NCBI RefSeq assembly: GCF_035953295.1
Contig: NZ_CP108370.1
Coordinates: forward strand, 2,604,001-2,668,000
Direction: 5' to 3'
Length of the DNA: 64,000 bases
Source: Streptomyces sp. NBC_01335
GTDB taxonomy: Bacteria; Actinomycetota; Actinomycetes; Streptomycetales; Streptomycetaceae
The stretch's first letter is position 1. Each line of letters begins with the position of its first letter. The position numbers were made by a program, and so were the translations under genes. The notes below the pieces were generated by a model. That model made no database searches, was not told the DNA's origin, and worked only from the letters and a program-made list of their open reading frames with translations. This document shows positions 9,653 through 18,609 of this stretch, one piece after another.

Positions 9653-9689
9653 CGAAAGGCCCACCGGAACGCGTCCGGTGGGCCTTTCG
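9653..9689. terminator. Bidirectional hairpin terminator
   Basis: A 16-bp perfect stem (9653-9668 with 9674-9689) with a 5-nt loop sits between the convergent permease and bioY genes. Confidence 0.85.
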
Positions 9690-9726
9690 GGGTGGTACGG
9701 AAAGGCGGGGGTGGTACGGGAAGGGT

Positions 9727-10320
9727 TCAGCCGCGGCGGCCGAGGAGCTTCCAGGAGGCGGGCAGCGCGCCCATCGCCAGCAGGGCCTTCACGGCGTCGC
9801 CGATGAGGAAGGGCGTCAGGCCGGCAGCGATGGCGGCGCTCGCCGACATGCCGGTGGAGAGGGCGAGGTAGGGGACGCCGACGGCGTAGGTGACGGCGGA
9901 GCCGACCACCATGGTGCCCGCGGTACGCAGCACGGAGCGGTCGCCGCCCCGGCGGGCGAGGGCGCCGACGACGGTCGCGGCGAGCAGCATGCCGAGGACG
10001 TAGCCGAAGGTGGCACCGCCCGCGCCGGAGGTGCCGCCGGAGAACCACGGCACACCCGCCATGCCGACGATCGCGTACAGCGCGAGCGAGAGGAAGCCGC
10101 GGCGGGCGCCCAGCGCGGTGCCGATGAGGAGCGCGGCGAAGGTCTGGCCCGTGACGGGGACCGGGGAGCCGGGGATCGGGACCGATATCTGCGCGGCGAG
10201 ACCGGTGAGGGCCGCGCCGCCCATGACGAGGGCCGTGTCGACGGCGGCGCGGTGCCGGACCGCGGGCAGCAGGTCGGCGAGGACCACTCCGGTACGGACG
10301 GGGGCGGCAGCAGTGCTCAT
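9727..10320 (-). CDS. bioY: Biotin transporter BioY (ECF S component)
   Basis: BioY binds biotin and imports it, alone or with an ECF energising module. The 197-aa product has six hydrophobic helices and BioY landmarks: ISVPIPGSPVPVTGQTFAALL (about residues 45-65) and GTALGARRGFLSLALYAIVG. PWFSGGTSGAGGATFGYVLG follows, and PFLIGDAVKALLA lies near the C-terminus. The start is ATG 10320. No bioM/bioN ATPase or permease gene lies beside it, so it either works alone or uses a shared module. The 289-bp divergent gap to permease 2 must hold its promoter. I could not identify a BioQ-type or BirA-type operator there. Confidence 0.94.
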   Translation of the reverse strand: MSTAAAPVRTGVVLADLLPAVRHRAAVDTALVMGGAALTGLAAQISVPIPGSPVPVTGQTFAALLIGTALGARRGFLSLALYAIVGMAGVPWFSGGTSGAGGATFGYVLGMLLAATVVGALARRGGDRSVLRTAGTMVVGSAVTYAVGVPYLALSTGMSASAAIAAGLTPFLIGDAVKALLAMGALPASWKLLGRRG

Positions 10321-10609
10321 CGGGACTCCGCGGGTGAGGGTGGGGCGGGACGGACGGGAGGGCTGGAGCCGAAAAGGCGAGCCTGCGGCTGACGTTAGTC
10401 GAAGGGCCTGCCGTTGATCACCGTGTGTCGCCCACAAAGGGCCGGGCCGTGACTTGGTGAGGTTCACACAAAGACGCTGGGGCAACCACGCCTCGGCGTG
10501 AGCCTCATCACTCCGGCGCGTGCAGCGCAGATGCGTTCCTCGGGGCCGTCTCGCTCCGTGAGACGCTGTAGGTTCTCCACTAAATCGACTCAGAGCGGCC
10601 TCACCCCCC

Positions 10610-12034
10610 ATGCGCGACGCACCACCGCCCCCCGCCCCCGCCGAGCCCCTCTCCCACGGGCTCAAGCAACGGCATCTGACGATGCTCGGTCTCGGCGGGG
10701 TGATCGGGGCGGGGCTGTTCGTCGGTTCGGGCGCCGGAATCGCGGTCGCGGGACCGGCCATCATCGTGTCGTACCTGATCGCGGGCGCCCTGGCGATGCT
10801 GGTGATGCGGATGCTCGGGGAGATGTCGGCGGCGATGCCCGCCTCGGGATCCTTCTCCGTGCACGCGGAACGCGCGCTGGGGCGCTGGGCCGGGTTCAGT
10901 GTGGGCTGGCTCTACTGGTTCCTGCTGGTGGTGGTGCTGGCCGTGGAGGCGACGGCGGCGGCGCAGATCGCGCACGGCTGGGTGCCGGCGGTCGAGCCGT
11001 GGGCGTGGGTGCTGCTCTTCATGGTGGTCTTCACCACGGCCAACCTCACCGCGGTGAAGAACTTCGGCGAGTTCGAGTTCTGGTTCGCCGCGCTGAAGGT
11101 CTGCGCGATCGTGGCCTTCCTGGTGCTCGGGACGCTCGCCGCCTTCGGGGTGCTGCCGGACACCGATCCGGTGGGCCTGACCAACCTCACGGGCCGGGGC
11201 GGGTTCCTGCCGAACGGCTGGAGCGGGGTGCTCTCCGGGGTACTGACGGTGGTCTTCGCCTTCGGCGGCCTGGAGGTCCTCACCATCGCCGCCGCCGAGA
11301 CCGACGATCCGGCGCGCGCGGTGGGGCGGGCGGTGCGCAGCGCGGTGGTGCGCATCCTCTTCTTCTACGTCGGCTCGATGCTGGTGATCGTGACGGTGCT
11401 GCCGTGGACCGCGCAGCAGTCGGGGCTGAGCCCGTACGTGAAGGTGCTGGACTCGATCGGGGTGCCGTCCGCCGGGCAGATCATGAACGTCGTGATCTTC
11501 GTGGCGCTGCTCTCCGCGCTCAACGCGAACCTCTACGGCTCCTCGCGGATGATCTTCTCGCTGGCCGAGCGGGGCGAGGCGCCGCGCGGGCTGCTGAAGG
11601 TGTCGGGGGCGACGAGGAACGGCGGCGGGGTGCCGCGGCGGGCGGTGCTCGCCTCGGTGGCCTTCGGTTTCGTCTCCGTACTCCTCAATCTGGAGTGGCC
11701 GGACACCGTCTTCCTCTACCTGCTCAACTCGGTCGGGGCGGTGCTGCTGTTCGTCTGGGCGCTGATCGCCCTCTCCCAGCTGCGGCTGCGCCCGCGCCTC
11801 GACCGGGAGGCCGCGGCGCGGGGCCCGGAGCGGGGGCCGGTGCTGCGGATGTGGTGCTTCCCGTATCTGACCTGGCTGACGCTGGTGGCGCTGTTCGCGG
11901 TGCTCGTGCTGATGCTCGCCGACGACTCCGCGCGCGGGCAGGTGCTCTGGTCGGCGGGGGCGACGGCGCTGGTGCTGCTGGTCGCGTGGGTACGTGGGTC
12001 CAGGGCGCGGCGGGGCGCGTCGGCGGGGCACTGA
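10610..12034 (+). CDS. Amino-acid permease, APC superfamily (paralogue 2 of 3)
   Basis: A 474-aa homologue of the permease at 8118. It has a short proline-rich tail (MRDAPPPPAPAEPLSHGLKQ) and then the helix-1 signature GLGGVIGAGLFVGSGAGIAV. Twelve hydrophobic segments and the conserved NFGEFEFWFAALKV block follow. RMIFSLAERGEAPRGLLKV appears between helices 8 and 9. It differs from paralogue 1 mainly in the tails and in the loop after helix 7 (PWTAQQSGLSPYVKV), where it is shorter. The ATG at 10610 is the first in frame. Its ribosome-binding site is weak. It lies 215 bp before paralogue 3 with no hairpin between, so cotranscription is possible. Confidence 0.92.
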   Translation: MRDAPPPPAPAEPLSHGLKQRHLTMLGLGGVIGAGLFVGSGAGIAVAGPAIIVSYLIAGALAMLVMRMLGEMSAAMPASGSFSVHAERALGRWAGFSVGWLYWFLLVVVLAVEATAAAQIAHGWVPAVEPWAWVLLFMVVFTTANLTAVKNFGEFEFWFAALKVCAIVAFLVLGTLAAFGVLPDTDPVGLTNLTGRGGFLPNGWSGVLSGVLTVVFAFGGLEVLTIAAAETDDPARAVGRAVRSAVVRILFFYVGSMLVIVTVLPWTAQQSGLSPYVKVLDSIGVPSAGQIMNVVIFVALLSALNANLYGSSRMIFSLAERGEAPRGLLKVSGATRNGGGVPRRAVLASVAFGFVSVLLNLEWPDTVFLYLLNSVGAVLLFVWALIALSQLRLRPRLDREAAARGPERGPVLRMWCFPYLTWLTLVALFAVLVLMLADDSARGQVLWSAGATALVLLVAWVRGSRARRGASAGH

Positions 12035-12248
12035 CCGGGCTCCACGACGGTCCGGCGGGGCGGCCGGGTGTGCGTGGTGTGCGAATCCGGTGACCGCATT
12101 GCGGACACCTCTGCCCGGTGGGCGGTCCATCCGGTCAGATTGAGGAGTCCCCCGGGCCGCCACCCCCAACCCAGGAAATCCCCTGGTCAGCGGCTCGACC
12201 ACCCTCGCGGACCCGCCCTCGGGCCCGCCGACCGAACTGAGCTCGTCG

Positions 12249-13706
12249 ATGCCCCGCACCCCCACCTCCTCCCCCGCCGCCGGTCCGCCGGCGCCCACCG
12301 GGTCCCCCACCCAGGCCGCCGTACCGCCCGACGCGCAGGCCGCCGCCCCGGACGGTTCCTCGCTCGGCAACGGCCTCCGGCAGCGCCATCTGTCGATGAT
12401 CGCGCTCGGCGGGGTCATCGGCGCCGGGCTCTTCGTCGGCTCGGGCGCGGGCATCGCCTCGGCGGGCCCGTCGATCGTCGTCGCCTACGCGGTCTCCGGG
12501 CTGCTGGTCATGCTGGTGATGCGGATGCTCGGCGAGATGTCGGCCGCCAACCCGGCGTCCGGCTCCTTCTCCGTGCACGCCGAGCGGGCGCTCGGGCCGT
12601 GGGCCGGGTTCACCGCGGGCTGGTCGTTCTGGGTGCTGCTCTCGGTCGCGGTCGGGCTGGAGGGCATCGGCGCGGCGGACATCGTGACGGGCTGGCTGCC
12701 GGGTACCCCGCAGTGGATGTGGGTGGCGCTCTTCATGGCCGCGCTCCTGGGCACCAACCTGGCGGCGGTGCGCAACTTCGGCGAGTTCGAGTTCTGGTTC
12801 GCCGCGCTGAAGGTCGCCGCCATCTCGCTCTTCCTGATCCTCGGTGTGCTGGCGATCACCGGGGTGCTGCCCGACGTGGACGCCCCCGGCTCCGCCAACC
12901 TCAGCGGTGACGGCGGTTTCCTGCCGCACGGGGCGAACGGGTTCATCATCGGGCTGCTCGCCTCCGTCTTCGCGTACGGCGGGCTGGAGACGGTCACCAT
13001 CGCGGCGGCCGAGTCGGAGAACCCGGTGCGCGGGGTCGCGAAGGCGGTCCGTACCGCGATGTGGCGGATCGCGCTCTTCTACGTCGGGTCGATGGCGGTC
13101 ATCGTGGTGCTGGTGCCGTGGGACGACCCGAAGGTCGTGGAGAAGGGCCCGTACGTGGCGACCCTCGACCACCTGGGCATCCCGGCGGCCGGCCGGATCA
13201 TGGACGTGGTGATCCTGGTGGCGCTGCTCTCGGCGATGAACGCCAACATCTACGGCGCCTCCCGGATGGCGGGTTCACTGGTGGCGCGCGGTCAGGGCCC
13301 GAAGGTGCTCGGCCGGATCTCGTCCGGGGTGCCGCGCAACGCGGTGCTGGCCTCCTCGGTCTTCGGCTTCCTCTGCGTGCTGCTGAGCTACTGGCGGCCC
13401 GACGACGTCTTCCCGTGGCTGCTCAACATGATCGGCGCGGTGATCCTGGTCGTCTGGATCTTCATCGCTCTCTCCCAGCTGGTCCTGCGCGGGCGCACCG
13501 AGCGCGAGGCGCCGGAGAAGCTGGTGGTGCGGATGTGGCTGTTCCCGGTGGCGACGGTGGGCGCACTGCTGGCGATGGCCGGAATCTTCGTGCTGATGCT
13601 CCGCCAGCCCGACACGCGCGACCAGCTGCTGGCCACCGGCGGGCTGACGGTGGTCCTGATCGTGGTCGGGCTGATCCGGCAGCGGCGGAGCGCGGCGGCG
13701 CGCTGA
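12249..13706 (+). CDS. Amino-acid permease, APC superfamily (paralogue 3 of 3)
   Basis: A 485-aa homologue of the two permeases upstream. A 45-residue Pro/Ala/Thr tail precedes the signature ALGGVIGAGLFVGSGAGIAS. The central block RNFGEFEFWFAALKVAAI is nearly the same as in paralogue 2. One region differs clearly. Helix 3 here reads WSFWVLLSVAVGLEGIGAAD, where the other two have LYWFLLVVVLAVEATAAAQ or similar. This suggests a different substrate pocket. RMAGSLVARGQGPKVLGRI follows helix 8. A strong hairpin starts 16 bp after the stop and ends the permease run. Confidence 0.92.
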   Translation: MPRTPTSSPAAGPPAPTGSPTQAAVPPDAQAAAPDGSSLGNGLRQRHLSMIALGGVIGAGLFVGSGAGIASAGPSIVVAYAVSGLLVMLVMRMLGEMSAANPASGSFSVHAERALGPWAGFTAGWSFWVLLSVAVGLEGIGAADIVTGWLPGTPQWMWVALFMAALLGTNLAAVRNFGEFEFWFAALKVAAISLFLILGVLAITGVLPDVDAPGSANLSGDGGFLPHGANGFIIGLLASVFAYGGLETVTIAAAESENPVRGVAKAVRTAMWRIALFYVGSMAVIVVLVPWDDPKVVEKGPYVATLDHLGIPAAGRIMDVVILVALLSAMNANIYGASRMAGSLVARGQGPKVLGRISSGVPRNAVLASSVFGFLCVLLSYWRPDDVFPWLLNMIGAVILVVWIFIALSQLVLRGRTEREAPEKLVVRMWLFPVATVGALLAMAGIFVLMLRQPDTRDQLLATGGLTVVLIVVGLIRQRRSAAAR

Positions 13707-13721
13707 CGACCGTACGTCCAG

Positions 13722-13762
13722 AAGGAGCGGCGGTCCGGGGATCCCCCGGGCCGCCGCTCCTT
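13722..13762 (+). terminator. Hairpin terminator after the permease run
   Basis: A 19-bp stem (13722-13740 with 13744-13762, one G-T pair) closes a tight 3-nt loop and is followed by TT. Confidence 0.85.
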
Positions 13763-13808
13763 TTCCGTGTACGGACACGTCCGCACTGCGCACGGGCACG
13801 TCCCCTCT

Positions 13809-13866
13809 GCGTACGGGCGCTTCCTCTCCGCGTACGGGCGCTTCCTCTCCGCGTACGGGTCCTTCC
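13809..13866. repeat. 21-bp tandem repeat upstream of sodF
   Basis: The unit gcgtacgggcgcttcctctcc is repeated head to tail at 13809 and 13830, with a partial third copy from 13851. A diverged copy precedes them (cgcactgcgcacgggcac). The repeat lies between the permease terminator and the sodF promoter. Confidence 0.75.
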
Positions 13867-13911
13867 GCCCGGCCCTCTCCCCCGCGTGATCTTCTTCCTG
13901 CTAGCCTGCAC

Positions 13912-13928
13912 TTGCACATAGGTTGCAA
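13912..13928 (+). promoter_or_regulatory. Nur box (nickel-responsive repressor site) for sodF
   Basis: The sequence ttgcacataggttgcaa fits the published Nur consensus tGCaa-N5-ttGCaa, as I recall it. The left half is tgcac at 13913, the spacer is exactly 5 nt, and the right half is ttgcaa at 13923-13928. It lies 34 bp before the sodF ATG. In S. coelicolor, nickel-bound Nur represses sodF while the Ni-SOD gene sodN is expressed. The same logic is inferred here. Confidence 0.75.
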
Positions 13929-13961
13929 TAACAACTGCTGAGCATTTGAAGGGTCCCCACC

Positions 13962-14603
13962 ATGGCCACCTACACGCTCCCGGAACTCCCGTACGACTAC
14001 GCGGCGCTGGAACCGGTCATCAACCCGCAGATCATCGAGCTCCATCACGACAAGCACCACGCGGCGTACGTGAAGGGCGCGAACGACACCCTGGAGCAGC
14101 TGGAGGAGGCCCGGGACAAGGAGGCCTGGGGCGCGGTCAACGGGCTCCAGAAGAACCTCGCGTTCCACCTCTCGGGGCACATCCTGCACTCGATCTACTG
14201 GCACAACATGACCGGCGACGGCGGCGGCGAACCGCTCGCGGCGGACGGCGTCGGCGACCTCGCGGACGCGATCACCGCCTCCTTCGGCTCCTTCGCCGGC
14301 TTCAAGTCCCAGCTGACGAAGGCCGCCGCCACCACACAGGGATCGGGCTGGGGCGTGCTCGCGTACGAGCCGCTGAGCGGCCGGCTGATCGTCGAGCAGG
14401 TCTACGACCACCAGGGCAACGTCGGCCAGGGCTCCGTGCCGGTCCTCGTCTTCGACGCCTGGGAGCACGCCTTCTACCTCCAGTACAAGAACCAGAAGGT
14501 CGACTTCATCGAAGCGATGTGGCGGGTCGTCAACTGGCAGGACGTCGCGCAGCGGTACGCCGCCGCCAAGGCGCGCGAGAACGTGCTGCTGCTCGCCCCC
14601 TGA
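13962..14603 (+). CDS. sodF: Iron (Fe-Zn) superoxide dismutase
   Basis: SodF dismutates superoxide in the cytosol. The 213-aa protein begins [19 protein letters not shown], the usual Fe/Mn-SOD start. Metal ligands are visible in [28 protein letters not shown] and [14 protein letters not shown]. The length is normal for a streptomycete Fe-SOD. An AAGGG site precedes the ATG at 13962, and a Nur box lies just upstream, so expression should rise when nickel is scarce. A strong hairpin follows about 65 bp after the stop. Confidence 0.97.
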   Translation: MATYTLPELPYDYAALEPVINPQIIELHHDKHHAAYVKGANDTLEQLEEARDKEAWGAVNGLQKNLAFHLSGHILHSIYWHNMTGDGGGEPLAADGVGDLADAITASFGSFAGFKSQLTKAAATTQGSGWGVLAYEPLSGRLIVEQVYDHQGNVGQGSVPVLVFDAWEHAFYLQYKNQKVDFIEAMWRVVNWQDVAQRYAAAKARENVLLLAP

Positions 14604-14669
14604 GCTCCGGCCCCCGAAGCGTCCTGCCTCGTGATCGTCTTCTCAACCCTCACCCGGCAGGCGGATGGA

Positions 14670-14710
14670 CGAAGAGCCCCCGCGAGGACATGACTCGCGG
14701 GGGCTCTTCG
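14670..14710. terminator. Bidirectional hairpin terminator
   Basis: A 16-bp perfect stem (14670-14685 with 14695-14710) lies between convergent sodF and the PLP-enzyme gene. Confidence 0.85.
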
Positions 14711-14730
14711 CGTACGGCGTACCGCCGGAG

Positions 14731-16329
14731 TCAGACCCGGAACACCGCGCCGATGAACTCCGCGAGCAGACGCTCCTTCAGCCGTCCCGGCAGGGCGTCC
14801 AGCAGCGCCAGTACCGGGGCCATCCGGCCGGGCAGACCGGCGTCCCCGTCGAGGCCGGCGAAGGCGAGCACGCCCGCGACCTCCTCCGGCCCGAGCGTGT
14901 CCGGATCCAGGCCCGCGGCGAGCTCGGCGAGGGCGGGGTCGACCGCGACGGGGTCCAGCGCGCGGGCGGCGGACAGCGCCTTCGCCAGGTCGGTGAGGAG
15001 GGCGTCGACCTGGCCGACCGTGGCCGGGGTGAGCGTGAGGTGCAGGTTGGGCGGCAGGCCGTCGAAGGAGAGCTGGGGCTGGAGGTACCAGCCGAGCTCG
15101 CGCATCTCGTCGGCGAGGTGGAGCAGCAGGCTGAGGTCGGGCACCCCTTCACTGGACGCCCCTTCACCGGGCACCCCTTCGCTGGGCACCCCTTCACCGG
15201 GAGCCGCGTCCGGCGCCCCGTGCTCCCTGTCCGCCCCGTCCTCTCTCTCCTCCCCTTGCTCCCCGCCCGCTTCCCCTCCGAGGACGGTGAACGCCACCAG
15301 TCCGGCGGCGGGTTCGCCGAGGACCCGGAGGCCGGGCAGGGCGCGCAGCCCGGCCAGCAGCCGGTCGGACGCCTCGGCGACCCGGCCGGCGAGTGCGGTG
15401 TAACCGTCCTCGCCCACGTGCTGGAGGGCGGCCCACGCCTGGGCGAGCAGCCCGCCGGACTTGGTGCCCTGCACCGTGGGGTTGACGACCGGGTAGCCGG
15501 GCCAGCCGGCGTGCGCGAAGTACTGGTGACGGCGGAGTTCGGCGTCCCGGTAGAGCACCACGGAGGCGCCCTTGTCGGCGTATCCGTACTTGTGGAGGTC
15601 GACGGAGAGCGAGGTGACGCCGGGCACCGACAGGTCGAACGGCGGGATGTCCCGCCCGGCGCGCCGCAGATGGGGCAGCAGCCAGCCGCCGATGCAGGCG
15701 TCGACGTGGCAGAGCACCCCGCGCGCGGAGGCGGCGGCGGCGATCTCGGCGACCGGGTCGACGACCCCGTGGGCGTACGAGGGGGTGGAGGCGACCACGA
15801 GGGCGGTGCGGTCGGTGAGGGCGGCGGCCATCGCTTGGGCGTCGGCCCGGAAGGTGACCGGGTCGACGGGGACGACGACCGGTTCGAGGCCCAGGTAGTG
15901 GGCGGCCTTGTGGAAGGCCGCGTGGGCGGTGGAGGGCAGCACCAGCTGGGGGTCCGTCACCCCGCGTACGGCACGGGCGTGGTCGCGGGCGGTCTTGACG
16001 GCGAGCAGGATGCTCTCGGTGCCGCCGCTGGTGAAGGTGCCCTGGGCGCCGGGGACGCCGAGGAGGTCGACGGCGGCGCGGACCAGGTCGTTCTCCAGCC
16101 GGGCGACGCTGGGGAAGACGGTGGGGTCGAGCCCGTTGACGGTGGCGAAGGCGGTGTACGCCTCGGCCGTCAGCTCGTCGAGTCCGTCGAGCCCGGCGTC
16201 GTAGACGTAGGCGAAGGTGCGCCCGCCCCGGGTGGGGGCGTCGGCGCCGCGCAGGGCGCGCAGTTCGGCCAGCACCTCGGCGGCGGGGCGGCCGGTCGCG
16301 GCGGGGGTGGGTACGGGGTCAGTCGGCAC
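14731..16329 (-). CDS. PLP-dependent decarboxylase / sphingosine-1-phosphate lyase-like enzyme
   Basis: A fold-type I PLP enzyme of the group II decarboxylase / S1P-lyase family. The 532-aa product has the glycine-rich phosphate motif GTFTSGGTESILLAVKTARD near residues 95-115. LCHVDACIGGWLLP carries the ring-stacking Asp. The PLP lysine lies in SLSVDLHKYGYADKGAS near residue 250. The order of motifs fits S1P lyase better than Glu or Dopa decarboxylase, but the substrate is unknown. An odd feature is an acidic, repetitive insert (GEGVPSEGVPGEGASSEGVP and preceding Glu/Asp-rich residues, about 352-396) within the C-terminal domain, encoded by 15-bp DNA repeats. The GTG start at 16329 overlaps the upstream MFS gene by 11 bp, so the two are probably cotranscribed. 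Confidence 0.85.
   Translation of the reverse strand: MPTDPVPTPAATGRPAAEVLAELRALRGADAPTRGGRTFAYVYDAGLDGLDELTAEAYTAFATVNGLDPTVFPSVARLENDLVRAAVDLLGVPGAQGTFTSGGTESILLAVKTARDHARAVRGVTDPQLVLPSTAHAAFHKAAHYLGLEPVVVPVDPVTFRADAQAMAAALTDRTALVVASTPSYAHGVVDPVAEIAAAASARGVLCHVDACIGGWLLPHLRRAGRDIPPFDLSVPGVTSLSVDLHKYGYADKGASVVLYRDAELRRHQYFAHAGWPGYPVVNPTVQGTKSGGLLAQAWAALQHVGEDGYTALAGRVAEASDRLLAGLRALPGLRVLGEPAAGLVAFTVLGGEAGGEQGEEREDGADREHGAPDAAPGEGVPSEGVPGEGASSEGVPDLSLLLHLADEMRELGWYLQPQLSFDGLPPNLHLTLTPATVGQVDALLTDLAKALSAARALDPVAVDPALAELAAGLDPDTLGPEEVAGVLAFAGLDGDAGLPGRMAPVLALLDALPGRLKERLLAEFIGAVFRV
15141..15200. repeat. In-frame 15-bp tandem repeat in the PLP-enzyme gene
   Basis: Four tandem 15-bp units close to gcaccccttcaccgg run from 15141 to 15200. 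On the coding strand each encodes five residues of the type EGVPG/S. The reading frame is kept, so the repeat expands a surface loop. Confidence 0.85.
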
Positions 16330-17701
16330 GGGTCAGGTCCTCGTTCGGGGCGGAAGGGGTCACGGCGGTGGGGTCGGCTTCCTCGCGGTAGCGGTGCAGC
16401 AGCAAGAGGCTCGCGGCGGCGAGGACGGCGGGCAGCAGGCTCATCCCGGCGGTGATGCCGGTGAGGGCGGCGGCGGGCTGGGCGACCTCGTGGTCGGCGT
16501 CCGAGGAGCGGAACCCCGTCACCGCGAGGACCAGCGCGAACACTCCGGCGCCCAGGGCGAAGGCGAGGGTCTCGGCGGCCGTCCACAGTCCGGTGAAGGT
16601 CGCGGTCCTGCGCTTGCCGGTGCGGACCGCGTCGGCGGCGAGGGTGTCGGCCAGCAGGGTCAGCGGCAGTAGCTGGAGGCCCGCGTACGCGATGCCGACG
16701 GCGGCCACCGCGAGGTAGCCGAGCACCGGACCGGCCGCCCCGGTGAAGGCGAGGGCGAGCGCCCCGGCGATGTAGAGCAGCGAGGCGCACCACTGGGCGT
16801 ACCGGGTGCCCTTGCGGCGGGCGAGCCGGTTCCAGAGCGGCATGAAGAGCACCAGCGGGCCGATCATGCAGGCGAAGAGCGGGGTCACCGCGGACGCCGA
16901 GCCCAGCGTGTAGGTGGCGAAGTACTGGACGCCCGCGAGCATCACGCCGATCGCCAGCGCCTGGAGCGTCCACATCCCGGCGAGGTGGAGGAAGGGGCGG
17001 TTGGTGCGGGCGGCCGCGAGTTGGGCGCGGAGGGAGGGTTCGGCCTCGCTGCGGGCGACGGTGGGGGCCCACCGGGTGGTGAACCAGGCGCCGAACATGC
17101 CCGCCGCGAGGAGCACGGCGACGACGACGCCCATCAGCCGGTAGCTCGCGGGGGTGTCGCCGTCCGCGTGCGCGACGGCGGGGGCCAGGGCGCCGGAGAG
17201 CAGGATGGCGACGCCGAGGAACGCCACCCGCCAGGCCAGTACCCGGCCGCGCTCGGCGGGGTCCTCGGTCATCTCGGCGGGCATCGTCACGTACGGCACC
17301 TGGAAGACGGCGTACGCGGTCGCGGCGAGCAGGAAGAGCACGGCGACGTATCCGGCGGCGGCTCCGCCGCGCAGGTCGGGGGCGGCGAAGATCAGCGCGA
17401 AGGACGGCGGCAGGGTGCAGGCGCCGATCAGCAGGAAGGGGCGGCGGGGGCCGCCGCGCAGCCGGCTGCGGTCGGAGGCCGCGCCGACCAGCGGGTTGAC
17501 GAGGACGTCCCACGCCTTGGGGAGGAAGACGGCGGCCCCGGCGACGGCGGCGGGCACGGCCAGCACGTCGGTGAGGTAGTAGAGCAGGACGAGACCGGGC
17601 ACGGTGGAGAAGGTGCCGGTGGCGAGGGAACCCAGGCCGTAACCGACGCGCACCCGGCGGGGCAGGGCGGGCGCGGGTCGCGGGGGTCTGTCGGCGGGCA
17701 T
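16319..17701 (-). CDS. MFS transporter of the glycoside-pentoside-hexuronide symporter type
   Basis: A 12-helix secondary transporter. The product (about 460 aa) shows GPH-family features: RVRVGYGLGSLATGTF at the start of helix 1, KAWDVLVNPLVGAASDRSR after helix 2, and PYVTMPAEMTEDPAERGRVL between helices 4 and 5. AGLQLLPLTLLADTLAADA and RRTATFTGLWTAAETLAFA lie in the second half. Such proteins usually import sugars with protons or sodium. Coupling to a PLP decarboxylase gene, overlapped by 11 bp, suggests the pair handles a related metabolite. I took ATG 17701; a GTG at 17725 would add eight residues. Confidence 0.87.
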   Translation of the reverse strand: MPADRPPRPAPALPRRVRVGYGLGSLATGTFSTVPGLVLLYYLTDVLAVPAAVAGAAVFLPKAWDVLVNPLVGAASDRSRLRGGPRRPFLLIGACTLPPSFALIFAAPDLRGGAAAGYVAVLFLLAATAYAVFQVPYVTMPAEMTEDPAERGRVLAWRVAFLGVAILLSGALAPAVAHADGDTPASYRLMGVVVAVLLAAGMFGAWFTTRWAPTVARSEAEPSLRAQLAAARTNRPFLHLAGMWTLQALAIGVMLAGVQYFATYTLGSASAVTPLFACMIGPLVLFMPLWNRLARRKGTRYAQWCASLLYIAGALALAFTGAAGPVLGYLAVAAVGIAYAGLQLLPLTLLADTLAADAVRTGKRRTATFTGLWTAAETLAFALGAGVFALVLAVTGFRSSDADHEVAQPAAALTGITAGMSLLPAVLAAASLLLLHRYREEADPTAVTPSAPNEDLTRAD

Positions 17702-17829
17702 GCGCCGATCATGGGGCGGCCACACCGTGGGAACAAGAGTTCGCGTGTTGCGGGTGTGCGAACGAATGCGGGGGCGGGCGCGGGGCCGCCCGCCCCCGCG
17801 CCCGCCCGCGCCCCGTACGACGGTGCGGA

Positions 17830-18480
17830 TCAGTCGAAGATCGGGCCCTGGGTGCGGGTCCGCTTGATCTCGTAGAAGCCGGGGACCGAGGCGACCAGCA
17901 GCGTGCCGTCCCAGAGCTTCGCCGCGGCCTCGCCCTTGGGGGCGGGGGTCACGACCGGGCCGAAGAACGCGACCTGCTCGCCGTCGGCGCCGGGCACCGC
18001 GATGACCGGGGTGCCGACCTCCTGGCCGACCTTGTCGATGCCCTCCTGGTGGGAGGCGCGCAGCTCGGCGTCGTAGGTGGCGTCGTCCATGAAGTCGGCG
18101 AGCGAGGCGGGCAGGTCGACGTCGGCGAGCGCGCCGAGGACCGCTTCGCGGGTCGGGCCCTCGCCGTTGTTGTGGAAGCGGGTGCCGAGCGCGGTGTAGA
18201 GCGGGCCGGTGACCTCGTCACCGTGCAGCTGCTGGGCGGCGACGACGACCCGGACCGGGCCCCACGCCTTCTTCTCCAGCAGGTCGCGGTACTCCTCGGG
18301 CAGCTGGTCCAGCTTGTCCTCGTTGAGGACGGCGAGGCTCATCACGTGCCAGCGGACCTCGACGTCGCGTACCTTCTCGACCTCCAGCATCCAGCGGGAG
18401 GTCATCCACGCCCACGGGCAGAGCGGGTCGAACCAGAAGTCCGCGGGGGTCTTGCCAGGTGCGGTGGTGGTGTCGGACAT
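17830..18480 (-). CDS. DsbA-family oxidoreductase, mycothiol-dependent nitroreductase-like
   Basis: A 216-aa thioredoxin-fold protein of the DsbA group. The active-site motif is DFWFDPLCPWAWMTSRWM with Cys21 in CPWA. This matches mycobacterial Rv2466c-type enzymes, which use mycothiol to reduce disulfides or nitroaromatics. The second Cys of a CxxC pair is absent, as is normal for CPWA enzymes. A helical insertion sits between about 60 and 145, and the cis-Pro strand is VGTPVIAVPG. It lies divergently from pepN with 129 bp between them. A cytosolic redox role is likely; the natural substrate is unknown. Confidence 0.9.
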   Translation of the reverse strand: MSDTTTAPGKTPADFWFDPLCPWAWMTSRWMLEVEKVRDVEVRWHVMSLAVLNEDKLDQLPEEYRDLLEKKAWGPVRVVVAAQQLHGDEVTGPLYTALGTRFHNNGEGPTREAVLGALADVDLPASLADFMDDATYDAELRASHQEGIDKVGQEVGTPVIAVPGADGEQVAFFGPVVTPAPKGEAAAKLWDGTLLVASVPGFYEIKRTRTQGPIFD

Positions 18481-18609
18481 GTCTCTCCTTGGCAGCGTCG
18501 GTCTCCGCGCGGGACAACGCGTGGAACGGTCGAAGGATTCCCCCGGGATGCCCCGGAGGGCGGCATGCGAGGATCAAACCATTCGAAATCGAGTCACGAA
18601 GGAGTGCCG

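Noticed and set aside
9727..10609. Biotin or purine riboswitch before bioY
   Set aside because: No conserved riboswitch core could be recognised in the 289-bp gap, and bioY is normally controlled by protein repressors.
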